This document shows positions 1 through 6,632 of a stretch of DNA of 10,088 nt, piece after piece. The notes below the pieces were generated by a model. That model searched no databases, was not told the DNA's origin, and saw only the letters and a program-made list of their open reading frames with translations. The position numbers and the translations under genes are program-made. The stretch is taken from assembly GCA_003141915.1 (NCBI GenBank), contig PLNY01000137.1:1-10088 (forward strand), read 5' to 3'. Source of the DNA: Anaerolineae bacterium (lineage in GTDB: Bacteria > Chloroflexota > Anaerolineae > Anaerolineales > Villigracilaceae). Within the stretch, counting starts at the first letter, position 1. Each line of letters begins with the position of its first letter.

Positions 1-1379
1 AGGATGCTGTTACGCGCCGCGGCCGCGCCGAGCAGCGGAAGCAAATCGTTTTTGTCGAGGATGATGGTGGTCAAACCGGTGGGTTGAATGGCATCCAGCA
101 GAAGCAGCAAGCTTTGCCCCTCGGTGGGCGCATCGCTCAACGCGCCGCCGCGCGCCAGAATCGGCTCAAAGCTTGGAAGCAATCCGGGACGCGGGGCGCG
201 CAGTGAGCGCGGAAAGTTGCGTCTGGCAGTTTGCACAGCGAGATAAAGCGCCTGGCGAGTCACCGCCTGCGCAATCGCCTGTTCTTCTTTGCCAGCCGAA
301 ATGGAGGACGGATACAAGGCTTTTTGGTAAATGTAATCGCGCAGAACACCGCTGGAGATATCCAACGAACACCAGCGCAAAATATCTTCCAGCGTTGCAT
401 ATTGCAACAAGGCGGGCAAATTCTCGCCGAGACCGAATTGCGGGTACACGCCCAGCGTGGATCGTTGACCAAAGCCTGCCGCAACCACGGCGGCCGACGC
501 GCCGATATCCACGCTCAACAGCCCTTTGCCTCCGGCATAGATCTGGCTGAGGAAACGCACCATTCGGTCCTGTGCATAGGCTGTAGGCAAAACGCTTCCA
601 TCCGCCCAATTGGCGATCACATCCAAACCCTTTAATTGGCGCTGACGAACCCCGAGAAAAATATTGGCTAATTCACGAGCGGCCGGTTCGAGGTCCTCGG
701 TTTCAAGCGAAGGACGCACGTTCGGACTAAAGCATAGAGATGAAGTCACATTGCTTAGCAATCCTTTAACTTCATCATCCAGTTTTTGATTGCCCGCAAA
801 CAACACCGCCGGTCGTTTCTCCTGCGGCAAAAGATAACTTGCCAACCCAACCGGCTCCAGCATCTTATGAACGGAACGGGATGCGCCGCCGTCCATTCCG
901 CCCGTAATGATCACAATATCCGGCTGCAAACGGAGAAGCGTATCAATCTGCTGATCGGCTTTGCGATGATTATTCAATCCAACCGAATCAACAACGCGCG
1001 AATAAGTCATCTCGGCCAGACGAAGAGCGCTCTCCAGCGAGACGTCATCAAGCAGACCGACGACCGCGATTTTCAACGCCGGGCCGGCAGATAAGGTGGA
1101 TACGAACGCATCCACACCGGATCCATCGAGCTGGGTCGGCGTAATGAGGCGGCGATCCGCATTGAGCAGAGTCCGCCCCGTTACCGTTTGCAGATCGTTG
1201 ATCGCGTTGCAAACGCCTGCGCTCACATCCTGGAACGGCGCTTCGACCGTGGAAGGAGCGGATGCCGAGGCAAGCAAACGGTACTCGCCCTCGACCACGT
1301 CAAAGAGAACGGCGCGCGTGTTCGCCGCGCCGATGTTGACGGCCAGCAGAGAGTCACCTTGAACCAGAGAAGCAGGCAT
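1..1379 (-). CDS. MutL/GlmL-like ASKHA-fold protein (glutamate mutase L family), 3' end beyond window
   Basis: Reading the minus strand from the ATG at 1379 gives 459 residues with no stop before the window edge, so the C-terminus is missing. The protein has the layout of the glutamate mutase MutL family (actin/Hsp70-like ATPases thought to act as chaperones or reactivases for cobalamin-dependent mutases). Visible parts are an N-terminal phosphate-1-like motif (LAVNIGAANTR, about residues 12-22), a serine/threonine segment APSTVEAPFQDV (41-52), the family signature IVIITGGMDGG (155-165), a second ASKHA-type loop LLSVDIGASAA (287-297), and a C-terminal ILARGGAL loop (407-414). The usual Asp of the first loop is Asn15. 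The gene starts 3 bases after the stop of the 219-residue membrane protein and has no clear Shine-Dalgarno sequence, so it probably depends on coupled translation. No mutase is in view, so the client is unknown. Family assignment is fairly secure; a role in a mutase is not. Confidence 0.8.
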   Translation of the reverse strand, partial: MPASLVQGDSLLAVNIGAANTRAVLFDVVEGEYRLLASASAPSTVEAPFQDVSAGVCNAINDLQTVTGRTLLNADRRLITPTQLDGSGVDAFVSTLSAGPALKIAVVGLLDDVSLESALRLAEMTYSRVVDSVGLNNHRKADQQIDTLLRLQPDIVIITGGMDGGASRSVHKMLEPVGLASYLLPQEKRPAVLFAGNQKLDDEVKGLLSNVTSSLCFSPNVRPSLETEDLEPAARELANIFLGVRQRQLKGLDVIANWADGSVLPTAYAQDRMVRFLSQIYAGGKGLLSVDIGASAAVVAAGFGQRSTLGVYPQFGLGENLPALLQYATLEDILRWCSLDISSGVLRDYIYQKALYPSSISAGKEEQAIAQAVTRQALYLAVQTARRNFPRSLRAPRPGLLPSFEPILARGGALSDAPTEGQSLLLLLDAIQPTGLTTIILDKNDLLPLLGAAAARNSI

Positions 1380-1382
1380 AAA

Positions 1383-2042
1383 TCAATGCAATCCGAATAG
1401 AGTTCCGACGAAATGGAAACGATCAATCAGCGCCGTCAGCGCGGCGGAATAAACGCCGGCAAACAAAACACCCAACGTGATGGCAAGAAAAATACTTCCA
1501 ATAAAGGCAATCAGCTCGATCAAGCCGAAGCGGCGCACTGCGCCATCCCTGGTTGTGTGCGCGCCGAAATGGAAGTAAACGAGTGTGGTGATCACGCCGG
1601 CCAGAATCCATGCGCCGTTGAATATCATTCCAAAAAATTGCGCAGATAAAACTGCTGAACGGGTGTTGAACAGTTCGATGGTCGCGCCAATTTGCGGCAA
1701 GAGCGTTCCCGTGACTGCGCCGCCAACTGCAATAGCCGCGCTCACGCCGACCAACAACGCTATGGTCGGCATTCCCAATTGCGTCAAACGCGGCGAAACT
1801 TTTGTCAGCAAGAGTGCGCCCAGGATCAATGGGACGATCAACAAAGCTTTTCCAGCGAGAAGCGGAACAAATAGATCCGGCAATATCACCTGTCGAAAAG
1901 CCACCGCGCCAACGTAACCGGCGGACACACCCACGAAAATATAAACTGCAATGCGGAACAACGGGTTATCGCCGATCAAATAACTGAAGATGAAAAGCGT
2001 AAAGAGAAAAGCAATAAAACCTGCAATCAGGTCAGGGGACAA
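1383..2042 (-). CDS. Conserved multi-pass membrane protein, 219 aa, TTG start
   Basis: This very hydrophobic protein has about six or seven predicted membrane segments (roughly residues 4-23, 28-50, 57-80, 90-110, 130-155, 171-195 and near the C-terminus). The only clearly charged loop is about 157-170 (H, R, D, R, R), probably cytosolic. I recognise no transporter or enzyme motif. The start is placed at the TTG at 2042-2040 because AGGAGGA lies 8 bases upstream; the longer in-frame start at 2090 would add 16 basic residues inside the coding end of the preceding gene. The gene overlaps the zinc-ribbon gene by 11 bases, and the MutL-like gene follows after 3 bases, so the three are probably translated together. 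It may be a membrane partner for one of them; that is inference from position. Confidence 0.8.
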   Translation of the reverse strand: MSPDLIAGFIAFLFTLFIFSYLIGDNPLFRIAVYIFVGVSAGYVGAVAFRQVILPDLFVPLLAGKALLIVPLILGALLLTKVSPRLTQLGMPTIALLVGVSAAIAVGGAVTGTLLPQIGATIELFNTRSAVLSAQFFGMIFNGAWILAGVITTLVYFHFGAHTTRDGAVRRFGLIELIAFIGSIFLAITLGVLFAGVYSAALTALIDRFHFVGTLFGLH

Positions 2043-4641
2043 ATTGGCTTTCCTCCTTTTCAGCGCGGCGGGCCTGCAAGCCCCGCGCAAGACTCCACAA
2101 GCCGCCCAACAAAATCATGCCAGCCGCCAGTAACAACCCGACGCTATACGCATCCCAATACTGACGCGCCAGACCGTTCTGTTCATATACCTGTTCCACT
2201 TTGGATGCGTCATTCAATCCATTGATCAGTCCATTCACTTGACCGGAAGCAAAGTAAGGCATCAGCATCGGGCCAGCCTGTGAACTGGATATAACGATCA
2301 TGGAAGCATTGCCGCGCAATGGGCCGGCCTGTTCGATCCAGACGCGGCCCGCTTCCGCGCTATCGGTCAATATAATGATTGCCGCAAAATCCGAAATACG
2401 TGTTACGCCCTTCAACGGTGCGCTCTGCCAGGCTTGCGAACCATCCGCTCCAAGAGGCACCGCAGCAGCTGGATTCTGCGCAAAATCATACACACCGGCG
2501 AGGCCGCCGGGAAGATAACCAAGGTCAATGTATTGACTGCCGCGTTGATAACCGCGTGACGCTAGAGGTCCGGCCATGAAATTTTCAGCCAGGGCTGAAC
2601 CCGTTGGTGACGAGGACAGAATTGTCAGGCGAGGATGCTGTAACAAAAGCATAAGGTTCAGATACGGCTGGGCCACCGTTTGCATCTCGCCGGATAAAGA
2701 AGGTTCATAATCAAATACAACCAAAACGGGGGCGCTCGCTGGGATTTTTCCTATTGCGGAGATTGCCATCTCGGTTTGACCGTTGGATGGATCGTTGGAT
2801 TTGTCTGGCACAGCAAAAATCTGAGAGCCTGTGAAGAAAATGCCTCCCACAAATAGGAATACTAATACCGTGACTATCCATCGCAAAACTCTCTGCGACA
2901 TAATCACGGAAGCGGCTTTCATTGGAATAGGCGCGGCCTCTGCGGCAAGGATTTGTTCCAGCAATGCGGCCTGAGTCTGTTGCTCATTCGTGGCATTCAG
3001 TTTAATGGAGTAGGCTTTGGGTTTACTCGTTGGCCGGAAGCCGGGCCCGGCTGGTAAGACATTCTGCAAGCCAGCCAAAGGTCCTGCGGCTTCCGCAGAA
3101 GAATCCCCGCTTGAAGGTGGAGAAGGCGGAATCGCAGATTCAACGGGACGCATGGCTTGAACCCAGGATGGCAATTCAGCCGGAGCAATGGCTTCTCCTT
3201 TCTGCTCGGCCGATGGTGGATTCGTTTCACTGGAAGTTTGATCGGCACTTTTCGGCGCGGGGCCAGCCAGCCAATCAGGCGCTTGCATGGACGCAAAGAG
3301 TGAATCCATGTTAGCGGCCGTCGTAGAATCATCCGAGAAAGCCAAAGCTGGAGCAGGCGGTTGAGGCGTTTCCTGCGCTGTGAACGCAGGCGCTTTTGAA
3401 TCGGCGGGGGGCGTGGAAAATTGAGGCTGTGCAGGTTGAAGTGAAGACAACCAATCAGGCGTTTCCGGTGCAACAGGTGTTTTATCAACATCCGGCGAGG
3501 ATAATGACGGAGATGGTGCGCTGGCCGATGGAACATCCGCCGCACTTTGTGGAGCGGCGGCCTTAAGCCAATCAGGCATAGTATTAGAGGAAGAACCCAG
3601 TGAAGCGGATGGTTCTGCTGTGACTGGCGTTTGACCAAAGGCTTTTAACCAGTCTGGGATTTCTCCCGGCGCGGCAGGCTCGCTTTGATTCGGCGTATCA
3701 GTTCCGACAGTTCCCAGCCAGTCTGATTGCAGTGGGATTGCGGCTTGTTCTTCCTGCGCTGGAGGCAAAGTCGAATCAAAGGCAGGTTGTTGGGATTGAA
3801 GATTGTTCAGCCAATCAGGCACATCGCTTGCAGGCGGAGGTGTGGTTGTGGGATGAGATTGCGAATTAAAATCATCCCTGGGCTGGTCAGGTGATTGAGG
3901 CTCTAAAGCCGGCGTCGAGGCAAATGGCTGTGGCTCAAGATTCCTGAGCCAATCCATATCTTCAGGTTTTGAAGTTGAAAAAGCCGGAGGGAAAGATTCG
4001 GCAGGTTGACTCGAAGCCGGTGATTGGTCCAAGGATGAAGCGGATGGCTGATCGGCGCGTGAAAGCCAATCGGCCAGTTCATCCTTTTCAGGAGCGGGCT
4101 CTTGAGGCATCATCCAGGAAGGCGTGGTATTTTGGAGCGGAGTTTCAGAAGGCGACTGCGTAGCGCCGATACTGGGGGCCGGCTCTTCGACCTCCTCGTG
4201 ACCGCCGAGTTCCACCCATTTCACTTGCGTATCTTCGGCTCCAGGCGCGTTCTTTTTCTTTTTAGCGGGCGCGTTGCCGGTCAGGCTTACCAGCCAATCG
4301 GGAACTTCTTCCTCTTCGTCATCACTTTGCGAAGCCAGACCGGCAAGCAGGTCGGGCGTGGAAGGCACAATGGGCGCAGAGTCTTTGGCAGTTAGGGAGG
4401 AATCAGCCGCGTCTTCCGTGGCAGATTGACGCGCCTTTTCGCGCGCTTCCCTCAGCCATTGCGGAAGAATCGGTTCCAATTCAGCGGTAACTTTTTTGGT
4501 GGGAATCTGTCCGGGCTGAAGAGGCGCGTCCTCTCCTTTAAGCGGGCCGGTCAACGGCTCAAGGCGCGACATGCAATTCTGGCAAAACTCTGCATTCGCC
4601 GGATTTACTTCACCGCAAACGGGACATCTGATGGAATCCAT
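2032..4641 (-). CDS. Zinc-ribbon membrane protein with twelve D-W-L motifs, 869 aa
   Basis: The start ATG at 4641-4639 overlaps the preceding stop as TGATG and has CGGAGG 6 bases upstream. Residues 6-23 form a four-cysteine zinc ribbon (Cys6, Cys9, Cys20, Cys23). Residues about 30-580 are low-complexity, rich in Pro, Ser, Ala, Gln, Asp and Glu, and punctuated by twelve short motifs centred on Trp62, 116, 176, 192, 231, 277, 308, 331, 358, 397, 457 and 493, mostly PDWL. A membrane segment at about 587-606 follows basic residues, then an outside alpha/beta-like domain of about 220 residues (610-828) with alternating hydrophobic strands, then a second membrane segment (831-852) and a short charged tail. 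Positive charges predict zinc ribbon and linker inside, the domain outside. I infer a scaffold that offers many tryptophan motifs to a cytosolic partner. Its function is unknown. Confidence 0.85.
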   Translation of the reverse strand: MDSIRCPVCGEVNPANAEFCQNCMSRLEPLTGPLKGEDAPLQPGQIPTKKVTAELEPILPQWLREAREKARQSATEDAADSSLTAKDSAPIVPSTPDLLAGLASQSDDEEEEVPDWLVSLTGNAPAKKKKNAPGAEDTQVKWVELGGHEEVEEPAPSIGATQSPSETPLQNTTPSWMMPQEPAPEKDELADWLSRADQPSASSLDQSPASSQPAESFPPAFSTSKPEDMDWLRNLEPQPFASTPALEPQSPDQPRDDFNSQSHPTTTPPPASDVPDWLNNLQSQQPAFDSTLPPAQEEQAAIPLQSDWLGTVGTDTPNQSEPAAPGEIPDWLKAFGQTPVTAEPSASLGSSSNTMPDWLKAAAPQSAADVPSASAPSPSLSSPDVDKTPVAPETPDWLSSLQPAQPQFSTPPADSKAPAFTAQETPQPPAPALAFSDDSTTAANMDSLFASMQAPDWLAGPAPKSADQTSSETNPPSAEQKGEAIAPAELPSWVQAMRPVESAIPPSPPSSGDSSAEAAGPLAGLQNVLPAGPGFRPTSKPKAYSIKLNATNEQQTQAALLEQILAAEAAPIPMKAASVIMSQRVLRWIVTVLVFLFVGGIFFTGSQIFAVPDKSNDPSNGQTEMAISAIGKIPASAPVLVVFDYEPSLSGEMQTVAQPYLNLMLLLQHPRLTILSSSPTGSALAENFMAGPLASRGYQRGSQYIDLGYLPGGLAGVYDFAQNPAAAVPLGADGSQAWQSAPLKGVTRISDFAAIIILTDSAEAGRVWIEQAGPLRGNASMIVISSSQAGPMLMPYFASGQVNGLINGLNDASKVEQVYEQNGLARQYWDAYSVGLLLAAGMILLGGLWSLARGLQARRAEKEESQFVP
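2051..2057 (-). promoter_or_regulatory. Shine-Dalgarno AGGAGGA for the TTG-initiated membrane protein
   Basis: AGGAGGA on the minus strand ends 8 bases before the TTG at 2042-2040. It lies inside the last codons of the zinc-ribbon gene, where it encodes part of the basic C-terminal tail. It is the strongest ribosome-binding site in the left block and decides the non-ATG start. Confidence 0.75.
3160..4464 (-). repeat. Array of twelve PDWL-type peptide motifs in a disordered linker
   Basis: Within the zinc-ribbon protein a motif of the form (hydrophobic)-P-D-W-L-x-x-(L/A/F) recurs twelve times, separated by 16 to 60 residues of low-complexity sequence. Seven copies keep P-D-W-L or M-D-W-L exactly; the others are PQWL, PSWM, ADWL, SDWL and PSWV. 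The DNA shows it as recurrent ccaatcagg-like strings on the plus strand. The motif is conserved while the spacers are not, which is typical of multivalent short linear binding motifs rather than of a folded tandem repeat. Confidence 0.75.
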
Positions 4642-5252
4642 CAATTGCCTCCGTAGGGACGATCCGCGCCAAACAGAACGCGCAAACCGGTCGTCAATGT
4701 GCCGAGCGCAACGCCGATCAGAATGCCGCGCGCTCCCCCGAGCGCAAGCACTTGTTGAATCCACGGACGAACGAGATCGTTCAAGGGACTGATTTCGCCA
4801 AATGGAAGAGTCGCAGATGCAACCAGCATGAGCACGGCGCTCAGAAGAAAGACGATGCTCATCAAATCAGTTCGGCGGCGCAGGAGTCGAATGCTGGCAT
4901 AAAGCAACGTCACAGAAAGAAGAGCCATCAACGTTGTTTCGACAGGCACGATGACTATACTCACCAACAATCGCATATTGGGATTATCCGGCCCAAGCGC
5001 AATACCAAAAATAAAACTTGCAAATAAACTGATCAGCAAAATGGCGCTATAGATACTGCCCTTTTCGCGGCGGCGGACTTTATCGCCGTGCACAGAAATC
5101 AGATTGAACACGCCGACAAGAGCCGCAACGCCGGCCAGAATGATCGCCCAATTAAGCAGAACACTCTGCACACCCGCGAGGGCAGGCACAAAGTAACCGA
5201 TGAGAACCATCAAACCTGCGGCAATTGCAATTGCGACGGCGATGTAACGCAT
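4641..5252 (-). CDS. Multi-pass membrane protein, 203 aa, unknown function
   Basis: This hydrophobic protein has about six membrane segments (roughly residues 4-24, 32-53, 66-86, 93-118, 129-150, 172-193). Basic clusters at 57-64 (HGDKVRRREK) and 123-127 (LRRRT) should be cytosolic loops. The C-terminus ends in a short tail ending PYGGN. No catalytic or transport motif is recognised. The start ATG at 5252 overlaps the stop of the 245-residue gene as TGATG, with a weak GGGA 8 bases upstream; its own stop overlaps the start of the zinc-ribbon gene by one base, so it sits in the middle of a translationally coupled run. I infer a membrane subunit of the same assembly. Confidence 0.8.
   Translation of the reverse strand: MRYIAVAIAIAAGLMVLIGYFVPALAGVQSVLLNWAIILAGVAALVGVFNLISVHGDKVRRREKGSIYSAILLISLFASFIFGIALGPDNPNMRLLVSIVIVPVETTLMALLSVTLLYASIRLLRRRTDLMSIVFLLSAVLMLVASATLPFGEISPLNDLVRPWIQQVLALGGARGILIGVALGTLTTGLRVLFGADRPYGGN
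4648..4653 (-). promoter_or_regulatory. Shine-Dalgarno CGGAGG setting the zinc-ribbon protein start
   Basis: CGGAGG on the minus strand lies 6 bases before the ATG at 4641. It supports this start over the upstream in-frame ATG at 4764, which would add 41 residues read out of frame through the end of the preceding gene and would put them ahead of the zinc ribbon. Confidence 0.75.
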
Positions 5253-5989
5253 CAGATCAGTCCCATTAATTTCAAAACCGCGCCGGCCAAAAGCGCCAGG
5301 ATAATCAACCAGCGCAAAACATCCTGAACGGTTAGACTCGCAACATGCGATGCGCCGGCGTCAAGATACGCGCCGGCTGCAAATAATTCTTCGCCTAATA
5401 GCGGCTCTTGCGCGGACGCAAAGAGCGCGGCCTGCGAAGAAATATCCGAACTCGCCCCAAGCAGGAAAGTATTCTCGCGTTCCGCAACATCGGCCAGCAA
5501 CGCGGCTTCGACTCCGAAGTCGCCGACCAGCATACTTGCAGAAACGTTTTCATCGCGAATAATGGGCATCGCGCCCGCCGCGGCGGAAAATGGAGTCATT
5601 CCGCTCAAACGCCCCGAACTGGGCTGATAGAGATCGCCTGCGCCCATCGCTTGATATCCCGCTTGAAGCGTATCCTGCGCAAGCAAAGCCAACGAGGCTT
5701 CGCCTGCAACCGCGACCGGAGGACGATCACTCAGCGATGTGCGTTCCGCGATACGACGCAACAATCCCAGGCCTGCCAGCGGCGCACCGCCGCGCGGCGT
5801 AAGCAAGCTGGCGCGTCCCAGCGATACGAAGAGACGTGTGCCATCTTCCACGCTAAGGTCCATCGCGCGAGATAATTTTGTAAACGCGGGAATGATACGC
5901 CACTTCGGCGGAGACTTTCGTTTGATCAATGAAAGCGCCAAAAGAAGAATGGCTGAAAAGCCGACGAGTCCGAGTCCGATCAGGTTCAT
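5252..5989 (-). CDS. Doubly membrane-anchored conserved protein, 245 aa (possibly DUF6754-like)
   Basis: The protein has one membrane segment at the N-terminus (about 4-22), a basic stretch KRKSPPKWR just after it, a soluble region of about 200 residues, and a second membrane segment at 225-244. The charges predict that the soluble domain is cytosolic. That domain begins with an amphipathic part (AFTKLSRAMDLSVEDGTRL), and is rich in Ala, Gly and Leu with conserved-looking GRASLLTPRGGAPLAGL and GDFGVEAALLAD segments. From memory it resembles the DUF6754 group seen in Chloroflexota, but I could not check this. AAGGAG lies 7 bases upstream of the ATG. The start overlaps the small upstream gene as ATGA, and the end overlaps the next start as TGATG. 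Function unknown. Confidence 0.8.
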   Translation of the reverse strand: MNLIGLGLVGFSAILLLALSLIKRKSPPKWRIIPAFTKLSRAMDLSVEDGTRLFVSLGRASLLTPRGGAPLAGLGLLRRIAERTSLSDRPPVAVAGEASLALLAQDTLQAGYQAMGAGDLYQPSSGRLSGMTPFSAAAGAMPIIRDENVSASMLVGDFGVEAALLADVAERENTFLLGASSDISSQAALFASAQEPLLGEELFAAGAYLDAGASHVASLTVQDVLRWLIILALLAGAVLKLMGLI

Positions 5990-6243
5990 GAGTCCGCTCC
6001 TTCATCCAGGAAGGAAACAAAGGCGCGCAGTTCATCATCGGATTCAAGAGTGCGCGCCAACGCGTCCGCACTTTCACCGAGGAATGGCCGCCCAAAATAT
6101 AACGCCTGAGCCGACAGCACAGCCAGCGGCCTGCCTGCATCCAGCGCCCAGGCCGCAAATCCGTCAAGTTGATAACGCCGCAGGGTTTCCGCCCAGCGAA
6201 GCCAATGGCTGCGCGACGACATTTGTCCGAAAGAGGACTGCAT
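5986..6243 (-). CDS. Small soluble protein, 85 aa, first gene of the six-gene block
   Basis: The protein is predicted soluble and mainly helical, with an aromatic/basic N-terminal part (SHWLRWAETLRRYQLDGFAAW), a middle hydrophobic helix, and an acidic C-terminus (ESDDELRAF, DEGADS). I do not recognise the family. The start is set at the ATG at 6243 because an extended -10 box ends 8 bases upstream, which would make the mRNA leaderless. Alternatives are ATG 6222 (78 residues, no Shine-Dalgarno) and TTG 6294 (102 residues, which would lie upstream of the -10 box). Its stop overlaps the next start by 4 bases (ATGA), which supports it as a real gene. It could be a regulatory or adaptor subunit. 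Confidence 0.65.
   Translation of the reverse strand: MQSSFGQMSSRSHWLRWAETLRRYQLDGFAAWALDAGRPLAVLSAQALYFGRPFLGESADALARTLESDDELRAFVSFLDEGADS
5997..6002 (-). promoter_or_regulatory. Shine-Dalgarno AAGGAG for the 245-residue protein
   Basis: AAGGAG on the minus strand lies 7 bases before the ATG at 5989, within the end of the small upstream gene. It fixes that start and shows that internal operon genes use ordinary ribosome-binding sites. Confidence 0.75.
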
Positions 6244-6250
6244 GGAATGC

Positions 6251-6259
6251 AGTATAGCA
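6251..6259 (-). promoter_or_regulatory. Extended -10 promoter element before the six-gene block
   Basis: TGCTATACT on the minus strand matches an extended -10 box (TGnTATAAT-like). No good -35 hexamer is seen at normal spacing, as is common for extended -10 promoters. The A of the ATG at 6243 is the eighth base after the box, so transcription probably starts at or next to the start codon. Confidence 0.5.
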
Positions 6260-6392
6260 TATTTCTTTAAGGTGAGGTTACCTGGAAGGTACAATTTGAA
6301 GTTGCAAGTGAATTACAAATAACCACCATGAACGAAGATGCATTTTAAAAAATAGACATTATCGGAAATAATCCGCAAAGTGCGGCGGACTT

Positions 6393-6458
6393 TCCACAGA
6401 TTTCGCAGATTAGAATTTTTCAAGAGAAAAATCTGCGAAAATCCGTGTAATCTGTGGA
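6393..6458. repeat. Imperfect inverted repeat (REP/MITE-like stem-loop)
   Basis: TCCACAGATT (6393-6402) pairs with AATCTGTGGA (6449-6458) without mismatch. Inside, TCGCAGAT (6403-6410) pairs with ATCTGCGA (6431-6438), and TTTTTC (6416-6421) can pair with GAAAAA (6426-6431) around an AAGA loop, sharing one base with the middle stem. The right arm carries about 10 extra bases (6439-6448). It lacks the GC-stem-plus-T-run form of an intrinsic terminator. The wording (AATCTGTGGA, ATCTGCGAAA) resembles dispersed non-coding repeats known from many environmental bacteria, so copies elsewhere in the genome are likely. Confidence 0.6.
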
Positions 6459-6587
6459 TAAACAAAACACCAAATCTTATGACCGATAAAGTCTAATATT
6501 CTTTATGCCGGGGAGCGACTAAACCAGAAAGTCGGATGAGATAAAACTGGATACGATGTCCAAGATGTTCATCTAAACGGAATATGG

Positions 6588-6618
6588 TTGTGCAAGAGCG
6601 CTTGGAAAGAAGTAAAAT
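6588..6618 (+). promoter_or_regulatory. Weak promoter candidate for the acetyltransferase-like gene
   Basis: TTGTGC (6588-6593) and TAAAAT (6613-6618) are separated by 19 bases, longer than ideal. A start near 6625 would leave a leader of only about 8 bases before ATG 6633, and no Shine-Dalgarno sequence is visible. Confidence 0.3.
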
Positions 6619-6632
6619 TAAGTTAAGCGGCT

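Larger units (their letters stand above)
6244..6632. other. Divergent intergenic region, 389 bases
   Basis: This AT-richer gap separates the minus-strand operon from the plus-strand acetyltransferase-like gene. It contains the extended -10 box near 6251, a short hairpin CCGCA-AAG-TGCGG at 6373-6385, a long imperfect inverted repeat at 6393-6458, and a weak plus-strand promoter candidate near 6588-6618. No convincing ORF, tRNA or rho-independent terminator is seen. Nothing recognisable was found in 6470-6580. Confidence 0.6.

Noticed and set aside
173..635. Overlapping reading frames on both strands near the left edge
   Set aside because: They lie in other frames of the MutL-like gene, whose continuous 459-residue frame carries family motifs.
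2997..3638. A 213-codon minus-strand reading frame overlapping the zinc-ribbon gene in another frame
   Set aside because: It is full of His, Arg, Leu and Pro and arises from the repetitive Pro/Ser-rich coding sequence; no start signal or domain supports it.
5505..5520. A palindromic CTTCGACTCCGAAG stretch resembling the dispersed repeat at 7081
   Set aside because: It is a short chance palindrome within codons for GDFGVEA and lacks the CTTG(T)...GAGCGAAG core of the repeat.
5408..5875. A 155-codon plus-strand reading frame opposite the 245-residue protein
   Set aside because: Its composition is Arg/Gln-rich as expected for an antisense frame of a GC-rich gene, and the minus-strand gene has a good ribosome-binding site and coupled junctions.
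6373..6385. Hairpin CCGCA-AAG-TGCGG as a possible terminator
   Set aside because: The stem is only 5 base pairs and no T-run follows on either strand.
6490..6632. A riboswitch or small RNA before the acetyltransferase-like gene
   Set aside because: Only 4-base complementary segments are present and no known aptamer core is recognisable.
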